From NCBI GenBank assembly GCA_036272935.1, contig DATAXP010000057.1:56149-120148 (forward strand): a stretch of DNA of 64,000 nt, given 5' to 3'. Below, piece after piece: positions 1-8,062 of the stretch. Source of the stretch: DATAXP01 sp036272935 (GTDB lineage Bacteria > Planctomycetota > Planctomycetia > Pirellulales > PNKZ01). The notes under the pieces are model-generated. The model was not told where the DNA came from and made no database searches. It saw only the letters and a list, made by a program, of their open reading frames with translations. Within the stretch, counting starts at the first letter, position 1. Each line of letters begins with the position of its first letter. The position numbers and the translations under genes were made by a program.

Positions 1-1
1 C

Positions 2-601
2 GAGCTGAACCCGAATCTCGCTGCCGCATGGCAGGCACGTGGCGTCGAGCATTTCAAGCACGGCGATATCGACGCGTCGATCGCCGACTTCGATCGGTTC
101 CTGAAACTCGAACCCGACAAGGCCCCTCACCACTGGCAACGGGGTATCGCTTACTACTATGCGGGGCGGTTCGCCGATGGCCGGCGGCAATTCGAGTTGC
201 ACCAAACCGTTAACCCGCACGACGTCGAGAACGCGACGTGGCATTTTCTCTGCACGGCCCGCGAGCTTGGCCCCGAAGAGGCCCGCCGCCGGTTGATCCG
301 CGTGGGACACGATCGCCGTGTGCCGATGACCGAGATTTACGAGTTGTTCGCCGGCCGGGGGACGCCCGACGACGTGCTCGAGGCGGCCCGCGCCGGTCGC
401 CGCAGCGACGACGAGCTGCGCGAGCGGCTGTTCTATGCTCACCTGTACATCGGCCTGTACGACGAGGCGATCGGCGACTCGGCAGGCGCTCGCGAGCACA
501 TCACCCTGGCCGTCGAAAAATACCCCAGCGACCATTACATGGGGGACGTGGCGCGGGTGCACGCCGCCCGACTCAAGCAAGCGGCCGAAACGCGAAAATG
601 A
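2..601 (+). CDS. TPR-repeat protein, C-terminal part (5' end outside window)
   Basis: The open frame enters from the left edge and ends at the TGA at 599-601, so only the last 199 codons are present. The visible start has the tetratricopeptide rhythm (AWQARGVEHFKHGDIDASIADFDRFLKLEPD, residues roughly 9-39 of the fragment, then HHWQRGIAYYYAGRFADGRRQFE), which places helix pairs about 34 residues apart. The C-terminal part (YIGLYDEAIGDSAGAREHI) contains another TPR-like pair. TPR domains act as protein-protein scaffolds; nothing here indicates the partner. A signal peptide, if any, would lie outside the window. No in-frame ATG is needed because the frame is open to the edge. Confidence 0.75.
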   Translation, partial: ELNPNLAAAWQARGVEHFKHGDIDASIADFDRFLKLEPDKAPHHWQRGIAYYYAGRFADGRRQFELHQTVNPHDVENATWHFLCTARELGPEEARRRLIRVGHDRRVPMTEIYELFAGRGTPDDVLEAARAGRRSDDELRERLFYAHLYIGLYDEAIGDSAGAREHITLAVEKYPSDHYMGDVARVHAARLKQAAETRK

Positions 602-718
602 CCGTCACGAACAGTAGTCGTCCCTCTCCGAGGGACGAAATGCCTCTCTCGGAGAGAGAGGCCCACAATGCGAAAGTCAATTAGGACACCACCACGTCGC
701 GGGTGTGTTTGACGGTCC

Positions 719-747
719 GACGGCCGTCCGGTATCATCTGGGACTCG
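719..747 (+). promoter_or_regulatory. Candidate sigma-70-type promoter of rpsR
   Basis: A -35 hexamer TTGACG (719-724) and a -10 hexamer TATCAT (742-747) are separated by exactly 17 nt. The first ATG of rpsR is 46 nt downstream of the -10. The spacer is GC-rich and contains a short inverted repeat around GACGG/CCGTC. Confidence 0.55.
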
Positions 748-792
748 AAATTCTGGTTTTCCACGCCCCCCTCAGCAGATCGATTTCGGACG

Positions 793-1041
793 ATGGCAAA
801 GAAGCGCAGCAAGACGATGACCCGTGCGAAGAAGAAGGACCCCGTCTTTGTCGACGGCGCACGGCCGCGGCCGATGTATGTCGATTACAAGGACCTGGAA
901 TTGCTGAGCAAGATGATCAGCCGCCAGGGGAAGCTCATCAGCCGGCGCAAGACCGGTTGCACGGCGGTCAGCCAGCGGGCCGTGTCGGAAGCGGTCAAGC
1001 GCGCCCGCTTCATGGCGCTGCTGCCGTACGTCGGCGACTAA
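793..1041 (+). CDS. rpsR: Small ribosomal subunit protein bS18
   Basis: This 82-residue basic protein has the bS18 signature: a lysine/arginine-rich N-terminus, then YVDYKDLELLSKMISRQGK, RRKTG and the C-terminal run AVKRARFMALLPYV. bS18 sits on the 30S platform with bS6. The start is the ATG at 793; the open frame extends upstream without homology, and a promoter lies just before this ATG. The gene stands alone: rpsF, ssb and rplI, its usual neighbours, are absent, and folC follows 53 nt downstream. Confidence 0.95.
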   Translation: MAKKRSKTMTRAKKKDPVFVDGARPRPMYVDYKDLELLSKMISRQGKLISRRKTGCTAVSQRAVSEAVKRARFMALLPYVGD

Positions 1042-1094
1042 TCGGTGGCGCGGGCATTCTTGCCTGCCTACGTGGTTCCGGTACACTCGGTCGG

Positions 1095-2585
1095 ATGGAT
1101 CACACCTCCGAATGCCCCGGCTACCGCGAGGCGTTGGCCCTGCTGTCAGGGCGCATCAACTACGAACGCGCGGCAACCGTCGGCTACGGCGATCGCGAGT
1201 TCAAGCTCGATCGCATGCACGAGCTGTTGGCGCGGCTCGACAATCCGCATCGACGCTTGCCGGCAATCCACATCACCGGCACCAAGGGGAAGGGTTCCAC
1301 CTCGGCAATGGTGGCCAGCGTGCTCACCGCCTCGGGGTTGCGCACCGGCTTGTTCAGTTCGCCGCATCTGGATCGAGTCGAGGAGCGCATCGCAATTGAT
1401 GGCCAAGCGTGCGACAGCGCCGAGTTCGTGCGCCTGGTCGAACGCCTGCGCCCCGTCGTGGCCGACATGGACACCGCGGCGCGCGCCGTCGGCGGCCACG
1501 AGACAGGTCCGACCTATTTCGAATTGGTCACGGCATTGGCCTGGCTGCACTTTGTCGAGCAGCAGGTCGACGTTGCCGTGATGGAAGTGGGTATGGGCGG
1601 GCGGCTCGACTCGACGAACGTCTGCTCGCCGGCCGTGACGGTGATCACCAGCATCAGCTTCGATCACACCAAGCAGCTCGGCAACACCTTGGCTGAGATC
1701 GCCGGCGAGAAGGCGGGGATCATCAAGCCGGGCGTGCCGGTGGTCAGCGGCGTGGTCGACGCCGAACCGCGCGACGTTGTGCGCCGTGTGGCCTGCGAGC
1801 ACGGCTGCCGGCTGGTCGAGCTGGGGCGCGATTTCGACGTCGCCTATCATCCCCCGGCCGACGCACGGTTGCCGCACGCTGCGCCGAAGATCGATTTTGT
1901 GTCCCGATTGCCGGGGCACACCGTCCGTAACGACGGCTTGAGTCTGGGACTGTTGGGCCGTCACCAGGCGGCAAACGCCGCGGTGGCCTTGCAGGTGATC
2001 GAGGAACTGCGACGGCAGCAATGGTCGATCAGCGACGAGGCGGTGCGGCGCGGCTTGGCCGCAGCTCGGCTTCCGGCGCGGGTCGAGCTGGTGGCCCGAT
2101 CGCCGGCCGTCGTCATCGACGGAGCCCACAACGTTGCCAGCGTCGAAGCGCTGCTGGCGACGCTGGACGAGAGCTTTCCTGTCGCGCGCCGCACGCTGCT
2201 GTTTGCCACCACGCGCGACAAGGACGTGGCAGGCATGCTCGCCCGGTTGTTGCCACGGTTCGACCGTGTGGTGCTCACCCGCTACGAGAATAACCCGCGC
2301 GGCGTGCCCGTCGACGAGTTGTGGGCCCTCGCTCAGGGATTGGCAGCCGGTGAGGCGCAAGCTGGCCGCGCGTCGATCGAACCCGATCCCGCCGCCGCCT
2401 GGCGGGCTGTATGGCCGGCCGCTTCGGGCGACGAATTGATCTGCGTTGCCGGATCGTTGTTTATCGCCGCCGAGATGCGGCGGCTGGCGCTGGCGTCGAC
2501 CGGCGTTGAGGCGCTTCGATCGACCGCGGTTTCTGCGGCAGAAGAAGATTTTCTTGCCGGCAATCCGGCCACACGGTCTAATTAA
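1095..2585 (+). CDS. folC: Bifunctional folylpolyglutamate synthase / dihydrofolate synthase
   Basis: A 496-residue Mur-ligase-family enzyme that adds glutamate to dihydropteroate and to folates. Visible motifs are the P-loop TGTKGKGSTS near residue 60, SSPHL, the GMGGRLDSTN omega-loop motif, SFDHTKQLGNTLAEIAGEKAG and the late VIDGAHN motif. The length is slightly above the usual 420-450 residues. The ATG at 1095 is chosen because homology begins soon after it (YREALALLSGRINYE), whereas the longer upstream frame overlaps rpsR out of frame. It follows rpsR closely and may be co-transcribed. Confidence 0.93.
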   Translation: MDHTSECPGYREALALLSGRINYERAATVGYGDREFKLDRMHELLARLDNPHRRLPAIHITGTKGKGSTSAMVASVLTASGLRTGLFSSPHLDRVEERIAIDGQACDSAEFVRLVERLRPVVADMDTAARAVGGHETGPTYFELVTALAWLHFVEQQVDVAVMEVGMGGRLDSTNVCSPAVTVITSISFDHTKQLGNTLAEIAGEKAGIIKPGVPVVSGVVDAEPRDVVRRVACEHGCRLVELGRDFDVAYHPPADARLPHAAPKIDFVSRLPGHTVRNDGLSLGLLGRHQAANAAVALQVIEELRRQQWSISDEAVRRGLAAARLPARVELVARSPAVVIDGAHNVASVEALLATLDESFPVARRTLLFATTRDKDVAGMLARLLPRFDRVVLTRYENNPRGVPVDELWALAQGLAAGEAQAGRASIEPDPAAAWRAVWPAASGDELICVAGSLFIAAEMRRLALASTGVEALRSTAVSAAEEDFLAGNPATRSN

Positions 2586-2646
2586 TCAGTGAACAGGTAG
2601 GAAGACGCTCGTCACGCTCCGATTCTTGGCAGAAGAGGCAAATTCC

Positions 2647-3456
2647 ATGAAGTCTGCGCGCGCCGTCCGTTGGTGTCTGGCAGTGGTCGCTTGCTCGGCA
2701 GTTGCATCGGCGTTGTGGGCTCAGCAACCAGGGTTGAACAACGGTCAGGGGCAACCAGGGTTGAACAACGGTCAGGGTCGCACGAACCGGCGCGGCGGCA
2801 ACAACGGTTACAACAACGGCCAGCGCGGCGGCAATAATAACAACAATCAAGCCAAGGACGACGACAAGGACAAGGAAGAAGAATACAAGCCGCCCGATGA
2901 CAAGCGCCTGCTGGAGATCCACAAGAAGTTCGTGATCGAGGCCGAGAAGTTGGCCGTCGAGTATGAGCGCGACAACAAGCTCGACAAGGCACGCGCCGTT
3001 TACGCCGAAGTGCTGCGGCTCATTCCCACCTACACTCCCGCCCAGCAATCCACCGAACGGCTGATCGGCAAGCAGTACTCGGCCGAGAGGAAGCAGTTGG
3101 ACGTGATGGCCAACAAGGGTTGGCAGGACACGGGCGTCGTGGTCGCTGCGGGAATGCCGATCCACATTCGTGCCGATGGTTCGTGGACGTTCCGCATGAC
3201 GCACGAGGTTTCGGGCGATGGCATGGCGGTCCCCGAAGAGCTGCAAGAGTTCAAGCTCGGTGCGCTCGTCGGCATGGTCGACGACGGCACCAGTAGTAAT
3301 GAGATCAAGCCATTCCTGGTCGGTTCTCAGTACGAGTTCACGGCCGAGAAAACTGGCAAGCTGATGCTTCGCATGTACGACACCGATCCTAGCGACAACC
3401 AAGGAAAGCTGAACGTGACGATTGCCGGCACGTTCTACCATCCGAACAAGAAGTAG
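2647..3456 (+). CDS. Secreted hypothetical protein with Asn/Gly-rich linker
   Basis: A 269-residue protein. Residues 1-26 form a signal peptide (MKSARAVRW, a hydrophobic stretch, cleavage after ALWA). An Asn/Gln/Gly-rich low-complexity region follows, with a perfect tandem copy of QPGLNNGQG, then a charged stretch (DDDKDKEEEY). The rest is a folded domain with IHKKFVIEAEKLAVEYERDNKLDKARAVYAEVL (TPR-like) and a C-terminal beta-rich part (IHIRADGSWTFRM). The C-terminal part resembles the carbohydrate-binding or LecA-like modules of planctomycete exported proteins, but I do not recognise a named family. The ATG at 2647 is preferred over 2626 because it starts the signal peptide cleanly. Confidence 0.8.
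   Translation: MKSARAVRWCLAVVACSAVASALWAQQPGLNNGQGQPGLNNGQGRTNRRGGNNGYNNGQRGGNNNNNQAKDDDKDKEEEYKPPDDKRLLEIHKKFVIEAEKLAVEYERDNKLDKARAVYAEVLRLIPTYTPAQQSTERLIGKQYSAERKQLDVMANKGWQDTGVVVAAGMPIHIRADGSWTFRMTHEVSGDGMAVPEELQEFKLGALVGMVDDGTSSNEIKPFLVGSQYEFTAEKTGKLMLRMYDTDPSDNQGKLNVTIAGTFYHPNKK
2724..2777 (+). repeat. Perfect 27-bp tandem duplication inside a coding region
   Basis: The 27-bp unit at 2724-2750 is repeated without mismatch at 2751-2777. It is in frame and gives two copies of a nine-residue QPGLNNGQG unit in the linker of the secreted protein. Identity at synonymous positions points to a recent duplication. Confidence 0.95.
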
Positions 3457-3492
3457 CGTTTCCTTCTATTTGCGCGGCGCAAGGAGGGCAAG

Positions 3493-4065
3493 ATGCAGAT
3501 CACTTCGTGGTCATGGGTCAGGGGCGCGTTGGTAGGACTGGTGGCGGCCGGTATCGTCGTGATCTTTTCCGGTGCGGCGCAGGCCGAGGAGCCGATGCCG
3601 ACAACGCCGGCACCGACTCCCAACCGTCTTTCGCCCGCAGAGTTGGAGCGGGCCGTACGACAAGCGTTGTACGACGCGGCGCGGTTGAAGGGGCTGCCCG
3701 ACGAAGCCGCCGTGCGCCGTCTGACAAACCTTTACAACCAAGTGATGCAGGCGACCGATTTGCCTGCCGCACGCCGCGAGCCGCTGCGCCTGGCGCTGCG
3801 CCAACGGTTGATCCGCTGGGGCACGCTCGGCCAGGTGCTGCCGCCAGGCGGCGGTCAAGCGCTGGGACAAGGTCAGCAACAGCAGGCGGCAACGCTTGGT
3901 CCGGAACTGGTCGAGCTGATCGAAGACACCATCGCTCCCGAAAGCTGGGAGAAGCGCGGCGGACCGGGGGTGATCCGCTTCTGGGGCCCTAGCAACGCCT
4001 TGGTCGTCCGCCAAACGACCGAGGCCCACGAAGCGCTGGCGCAGTTGCTGCGCGATTTGCAGTGA
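3493..4065 (+). CDS. Secreted hypothetical protein
   Basis: A 190-residue protein with a signal peptide (ALVGLVAAGIVVIFSGAAQA, residues about 11-30) and a proline-rich segment (TTPAPTPNRL). A helical middle (ELERAVRQALYDAARLKGLP) and a Gln-rich stretch follow. The C-terminus reads ESWEKRGGPGVIRFWGPSNALVVRQTTEAHEALAQLLRDL. That tail recurs at the ends of many planctomycete secreted proteins that resemble the N-terminal part of secretin/BON-like modules, so a secretin-N-like fold is possible. A ribosome binding site (AAGGAGG, 3481-3487) lies 5 nt before the ATG. It follows the previous secreted protein by 36 nt, which suggests an operon. Confidence 0.8.
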   Translation: MQITSWSWVRGALVGLVAAGIVVIFSGAAQAEEPMPTTPAPTPNRLSPAELERAVRQALYDAARLKGLPDEAAVRRLTNLYNQVMQATDLPAARREPLRLALRQRLIRWGTLGQVLPPGGGQALGQGQQQQAATLGPELVELIEDTIAPESWEKRGGPGVIRFWGPSNALVVRQTTEAHEALAQLLRDLQ

Positions 4066-4151
4066 CGGTGCAGACCGGCGGCGACGACGAAACGTTGTGA
4101 CGAGCGTAGGCGAGCGATCGCAAGCGTGACCTACGGTGAGCCGCGGCATCT

Positions 4152-4384
4152 TTGAAGACGACTGCCTATTTTCGCTTCACAAGGCAGAGACCCGATCGCG
4201 CTCGTATACTTGACGAGTGGATTCGGCAGGCGATTGAACATCCAGTGCGCGAGCAATGCCAATCCGACGGACGTTTCCGCCGCTGGCGTTTATCGACCCC
4301 GAATCGAAGTACTTGCGAGTTGTACTGCTTGCCGATGGTGAAACCGTGCACAACGCCTTTTTCGACCGTGATTTCCAGCCATGA
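4152..4384 (+). pseudogene. Frameshifted small protein upstream of DUF2283 gene (possible toxin-antitoxin-like pair)
   Basis: Two partial frames join into one plausible protein. Frame one starts with TTG at 4152 (MKTTAYFRFTRQRPDRA, then ILDEWIRQAIEHPV and SDGRFRRW). It loses sense after the FRRW codons near 4284. The next frame then carries FIDPESKYLRVVLLADGETV and HNAFFDRDF and stops at 4382-4384. One missing base near TGGCGTTT would fuse them into a protein of about 77 residues. This layout (RPDR...EWI...GR.RRW...KYLRVVL.DGETVHNAFFDR.F) matches my memory of small DUF4258-like proteins encoded directly before DUF2283 genes. The stop overlaps the next ATG as ATGA, so the tail frame keeps its coupling to the next gene. 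The lesion could be real or a sequencing error. Confidence 0.6.
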
Positions 4385-4587
4385 AGATCAAGTATTTCCG
4401 CGATACCGACACTGCCTTGTTGGAATTCACGAATTCTCCGATCGCCGACTCGCGTGAGATCAGTGAGAACATTTACGTCGACTTGGATCGAGACGGTAAT
4501 TTGGTGAGCATGACGATTGAGCATGCTCAGCAATCGGCAAGCCTCCCCAATGTGACGGTCGAGGAGCTTGAGCAAGGCGCCTCGTGA
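4381..4587 (+). CDS. DUF2283 family small protein
   Basis: A 68-residue protein starting MKIKYFRDTDTALLEFTNSP with SREISENIYVDLDRDGNLVSMTIEHA. This is the full short DUF2283 domain, a beta-rich fold often encoded as the second gene of a small two-gene cassette. Its ATG overlaps the stop of the upstream frameshifted gene by four bases. The function is unknown; an antitoxin-like role is suggested only by the arrangement. Confidence 0.85.
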   Translation: MKIKYFRDTDTALLEFTNSPIADSREISENIYVDLDRDGNLVSMTIEHAQQSASLPNVTVEELEQGAS

Positions 4588-4660
4588 CGTGCTACGGCTT
4601 CGTGCGAAGCTGCGTGTTGGTTATGGCATCCGATTGCACGGCTTGCCATTGCCGGCTGTT

Positions 4661-4741
4661 CTGGCATGGTCTTCCGACCATGCCAGGCCGGGGGCACGGT
4701 CGGGAGACCGTGCCATAACGGGGCCGGGGAGACCGTGCCAC
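4661..4741. repeat. Intergenic hairpin repeats (GGCATGGTC/GACCATGCC type)
   Basis: Two strong hairpins lie between the DUF2283 gene and the 3' end of glgC. The first has a perfect 11-bp stem CTGGCATGGTC/GACCATGCCAG with a 4-nt loop (4661-4686). The second has a 9-bp stem GGCACGGTC/GACCGTGCC with a 4-nt loop (4693-4714). A third half-arm GAGACCGTGCCA is at 4730-4741. No U-tract follows, so these look like dispersed repeats rather than intrinsic terminators, although they could protect the 3' ends of the converging transcripts. Confidence 0.7.
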
Positions 4742-4756
4742 AACAGGGGACCCCTC

Positions 4757-6010
4757 TTACGCGTGCGCTTCTGCTTCCAGGAAGTGCTCGACGCCGTCGG
4801 CCTTGGCGATCACGACCACGCCTTCATCGGTGACGGTGAAGCCGCGTTGGCGGTCGTGGTCGTGGTCGTAGCCGATCTCGATGCCGGCCGGAATGTGTAC
4901 CCCTTTGTCGATGATCGCGTTGCGGATCTTGGCATGCCGGCCGATGTTCACGTTCTCGAACACGATCGAGCCCGACACGTGGGCAAAGCTGTTCACGCGC
5001 ACGTTCGAGCCGATCACCGAACGCTCGACGTGCCCGCCGGAAATGATCGAGCCTGAACACACGATGCTATCGAGCGCCTGGCCGCAGCGAGCGTCGTTGC
5101 CGCGCTCGGCGAACACGAACTTCGGCGGCGGATAGTTCGGCAAGTACGTGCGGATCGGCCAATGCTCGTCGTACATGTTCAGCAGCGGATCGACCGCCAC
5201 CAGGTCCATGTTCGCCTCGTAGTAGGCGTCGAGCGTGCCGACGTCGCGCCAGTACGCAACGTTCTTGCGGTTCTCGTCCAGGAACGGGAAGGCAATCACG
5301 CGGTAGGCGTCGATGATCGACGGAATGATGTTCTTGCCGAAGTCGTGAGCGCTGTTGGGGCGCGTGGCGTCGAGGCAAAGCTGCTCGAATAGGAACCGCG
5401 CGGTGAACAAGTACACGCCCATGCTCGCTAGCGCGTGTTCCGGGTCGCCAGGAATCGGCTTGGGGTCGCGCGGCTTCTCCTGAAAGCCGACGATGCGTCG
5501 ATCGCTCTCGATCTGCATCACGCCGAAGTCGGTGGCCTCGCGCAGCGTCACCGGCAGGGCCGCGACGGTTAGGTCGGCATGGTGCTGCTTGTGATGCTCC
5601 ACCAGCCGGTGGTAATCCATTTTATAGATGTGGTCACCGGCGAGGATCACCACGTACTCGGGCCGCTCTTTCTCGAGCGTGTAGATGTTCTGGTACACGG
5701 CATCGGCGGTCCCCTGATACCAATGCTCGTCGATGCGCTGCTGCGGCGGGACGACGTCGATGAACTCGCCCAGCTCGCGGCACAGAAACCTTCGCCAGCC
5801 GAGGTTGATGTGCCGGTCGAGGCTCATCGCCTTGTACTGCGTGAGCAGCAGCATCTTGCGGATGCCGCTGTTGAGGCAGTTGGAAAGCGCGAAGTCGATG
5901 ATCCGGTAGGCGCCGCCGAACGGTACTGCCGGCTTCGCTCGATCGCGCGTCAGCGGCTCAAGCCGCGAACCCTTACCGCCTGCCAATACCACGGCCAAAA
6001 CATTGTCCAT
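4757..6010 (-). CDS. glgC: Glucose-1-phosphate adenylyltransferase (ADP-glucose pyrophosphorylase)
   Basis: A 417-residue enzyme making ADP-glucose from ATP and glucose 1-phosphate, the committed step of glycogen synthesis. The N-terminal nucleotidyltransferase domain shows AVVLAGGKGSRLEPLT, the K(P)AVPFGG segment, WYQGTADAVYQN and ILAGDHIYKMDY; FGVMQI and FQEKP are typical of GlgC. The C-terminal third is a left-handed beta-helix (SGSIISGGHVERSVIGSNV, HAKIRNAIIDKGVHIP). Its length is normal. The last 30 residues are His/Asp-rich (YDHDHDR) and end in a C-terminus without extra domains. No other glg gene is in the window. Confidence 0.95.
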   Translation of the reverse strand: MDNVLAVVLAGGKGSRLEPLTRDRAKPAVPFGGAYRIIDFALSNCLNSGIRKMLLLTQYKAMSLDRHINLGWRRFLCRELGEFIDVVPPQQRIDEHWYQGTADAVYQNIYTLEKERPEYVVILAGDHIYKMDYHRLVEHHKQHHADLTVAALPVTLREATDFGVMQIESDRRIVGFQEKPRDPKPIPGDPEHALASMGVYLFTARFLFEQLCLDATRPNSAHDFGKNIIPSIIDAYRVIAFPFLDENRKNVAYWRDVGTLDAYYEANMDLVAVDPLLNMYDEHWPIRTYLPNYPPPKFVFAERGNDARCGQALDSIVCSGSIISGGHVERSVIGSNVRVNSFAHVSGSIVFENVNIGRHAKIRNAIIDKGVHIPAGIEIGYDHDHDRQRGFTVTDEGVVVIAKADGVEHFLEAEAHA

Positions 6011-6195
6011 GTCGCTGCCAGCTCCCAGGCCCCCGAGGTTGGTAAATGCTTGCTGGGGATCGGCGTCGGTGACCGCTCGACACGGTCTCCAGGCGATGCC
6101 GCTAGTTTATCGGCTTCCCGCCATTGGCAACACCACTATCGACAAATCGGCTCGACAAATTTGCCCGATTGTCGACTGGCGGAGCCGAGGGCAGC

Positions 6196-7338
6196 TTACC
6201 GCATCTGCTGCCGGCTTGCTGTCAACAGTTGCTGATACAACGTGCGGTAGCTGGCGAGGTACGCCTCTGCCGTATGCCGTTGCAGGGCTGCCAGCGCAGG
6301 CGGTTGTGATGGGGCATGCTGCGGCTCATCGTCGTCCAGGACCAAGTTGATCGCCCGCGCCAGCGCGGCACGATCGCCCTTGGCGACCAGTCGAGTGTGC
6401 TCCTCAACGGGAAGCGTTTCACGAGCCACCGCGCTGTCGGCAGCCACGACGCTCACGCCCGAAGCCACCGCCTGCACCATCGCCCAAGGGGCCACCACGG
6501 AGCATCCCGGCGCGACAAACACGTCGATCCCTCGCAGCAATCGCGGCACGTCGTCGCGACAACCAAGAAAGTGTACCCGCCGATCGACGGTCAACTGCCG
6601 GCAATATCTCCGCAGCCGATCCTCGAGCGGCCCATTCCCGACCAGCAGCAGATGCACGTCGTCGCGAATCACTTGCAGCAGGTCGATGGCCCACAACAGG
6701 TCTTTCAACCGCGAGGCATGTTCCAGGCGGGCCACGGCCAAGAGCAGCCGTGTGTGCTCGGGCAGTTCGAGCATCGCAGTCAGCTCGGCGTGCCGTGCTT
6801 CCCGCGATGTGTCGTCGTGCCAAGGCTGCACCGCATCGGGGATTGTTTCAATGCACTGTTCGTTGAGGCCGCGCGCTGCGCACACCTTGGTCAGCTCTGT
6901 CCCATTTGTGATGACACGATCGACGCGCCCCAACAGTTGCCGCGCGCCAGGCCAGCTCAGCGACGATTCGATCGACGCGGGGCGTCGCACGCCGGCAATC
7001 ACCGGCCCCGTAAAGCTCGCGACCCGAGCCAGCAGCGCCGTGCGCGCCACGCCAATCGACCAGGTGTGCAGAACATCGGGCTTCAACTCGCCAACCAAGC
7101 GACGGAATCGCCGTAAGGCCGGCAAGCCGAACGGATGGCGTGATCCGAGCAAGTGCAGCTCGCTGCCGCATGGCAAGGCGGCAATGGGCTCGTCGCAATC
7201 GGCCGACAACACCGCCACCGAAGACCTATATCCCTCGCCGTGCAGCCCCTCGGTCAGCAGACCTAACTGCACCCAGGAACCCGAAGGCCGACGACTGGGC
7301 AGAATATGCAGGACGTGCGGCATCACGGCCATCGACAT
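6196..7338 (-). CDS. Glycosyltransferase family 4-like (GT-B fold)
   Basis: A 380-residue GT-B glycosyltransferase. The N-terminal Rossmann half contains HVLHILPSRRPSGSWVQLGLL and LKPDVLHTWSIG. The C-terminal half has LLLAVARLEHASRLKDLLWAIDLL, VHLLLVGNGPLEDRL, RVHFLGCRDDVPRLLRGIDVFVAPG and WAMVQAVASGVSVVAADS, matching the nucleotide-sugar binding half of GT4 enzymes. The usual E-x7-E near the end is degenerate: the position after FVAPGCSVVAPWAMVQ has no clear second Glu. The acceptor and donor cannot be told. Several near-N-terminal Met codons (residues 1, 3, 6) are possible starts. It may be co-transcribed with the gene cluster reading leftward from 8842. Confidence 0.88.
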   Translation of the reverse strand: MSMAVMPHVLHILPSRRPSGSWVQLGLLTEGLHGEGYRSSVAVLSADCDEPIAALPCGSELHLLGSRHPFGLPALRRFRRLVGELKPDVLHTWSIGVARTALLARVASFTGPVIAGVRRPASIESSLSWPGARQLLGRVDRVITNGTELTKVCAARGLNEQCIETIPDAVQPWHDDTSREARHAELTAMLELPEHTRLLLAVARLEHASRLKDLLWAIDLLQVIRDDVHLLLVGNGPLEDRLRRYCRQLTVDRRVHFLGCRDDVPRLLRGIDVFVAPGCSVVAPWAMVQAVASGVSVVAADSAVARETLPVEEHTRLVAKGDRAALARAINLVLDDDEPQHAPSQPPALAALQRHTAEAYLASYRTLYQQLLTASRQQMR

Positions 7339-7371
7339 CGGCCCCTGCTGCGATCCCTACGTCGATCGAAA

Positions 7372-7508
7372 CAGCGTGTTGAAAAATGTGGGAGGCGAAT
7401 CCTTTCGCCGACCGGCAGGATAGATTTACACACTGTTCGGCGATAGGAATCGCCTCCCACAGGACGAATCGCCTCCGACAGTCGAGACCATCATCTTTCA
7501 ACGGGCTG
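7372..7508. repeat. Inverted-repeat element with nested arms
   Basis: Outer arms are CAGCGTGTTGAAAAATG (7372-7388) and CATCTTTCAACGGGCTG (7492-7508), complementary at 14 of 17 positions. Inner arms, starting GTGGGAGGCGAATCC (7388-7411) and ending GGAATCGCCTCCCAC (7438-7460), are complementary over about 20 positions. The right outer arm runs into the 3' end of hpt and includes its TGA stop. The nested plan resembles the elements at 10398 and 37066, but the core sequence differs. Confidence 0.85.
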
Positions 7509-8025
7509 CTAGGTCCTGGTCTTCTAACGCTGCCAGGTACGGCAGGTTCCGGTACTCGTCGCGGTAGTCCAGCCCGTAACCGACGACGAAGGCATCGGGA
7601 ATCTCGAAAGCCACGTGATCGGGCTCCATCGCCACGCATTGCCGGCCCGCTTTGCGCAGCAGTACCGCGGAACGCAGAGTGGTTGGCCGCAGCACGCGCA
7701 TTTGGTCGAGCAATCGGAACAATGTCTTGCCGGTGTCGAAGATGTCATCGACCACGAGCACATGATGATCGTGGATGTCGGGCAACAGGTCGGAGTTGAT
7801 CGTCAGCTCACCGGGACTCGTAGCGTCGCCACGATAGCTGCGGGCCTGCACCACGCCGACCCGTAGCGGCATGTTCAGCAGCCGGATCAGATCAGCCACC
7901 AGCACGATGCTGCCGGTCATTACGCCGACGATCGTCAACCGGCGATCGCGATAATGCTCGTTGATTTCCGCAGCCATTCGGGCCACGCCATCGCGGAGTT
8001 GCTGCTCGGTGAGCAAGGTCTTCAC
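7498..8025 (-). CDS. hpt: Hypoxanthine phosphoribosyltransferase
   Basis: A 175-residue purine salvage enzyme that makes IMP or GMP from the base and PRPP. Motifs are VGVMTGSIVLVADLIRLL, the flexible-loop SYRG, the PRPP-binding loop VLVVDDIFDTGKTL, and FEIPDAFVVGYGLDYRDEYRNLPYL, which is characteristic of HPRT. I place the start at the GTG at 8025 because GAGGAG sits 6 nt upstream and 175 residues is the normal length. An alternative at 8085 would overlap the upstream aldolase gene by 23 nt and add a nonconserved N-terminus. The final codons and stop lie in the arm of the repeat at 7372-7508. Confidence 0.93.
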   Translation of the reverse strand: MKTLLTEQQLRDGVARMAAEINEHYRDRRLTIVGVMTGSIVLVADLIRLLNMPLRVGVVQARSYRGDATSPGELTINSDLLPDIHDHHVLVVDDIFDTGKTLFRLLDQMRVLRPTTLRSAVLLRKAGRQCVAMEPDHVAFEIPDAFVVGYGLDYRDEYRNLPYLAALEDQDLAAR

Positions 8026-8062
8026 GATCGACTCCTCGACAATCGCCTGTGCCGCCCGCGCC

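Noticed and set aside
1146..2360. A 404-codon minus-strand frame inside folC
   Set aside because: It is the antisense shadow of folC, which has clear P-loop and catalytic motifs.
4661..4741. Intrinsic terminator of glgC or DUF2283 gene
   Set aside because: The hairpins are strong but no T-run follows on either strand; related hairpins occur elsewhere as dispersed repeats.
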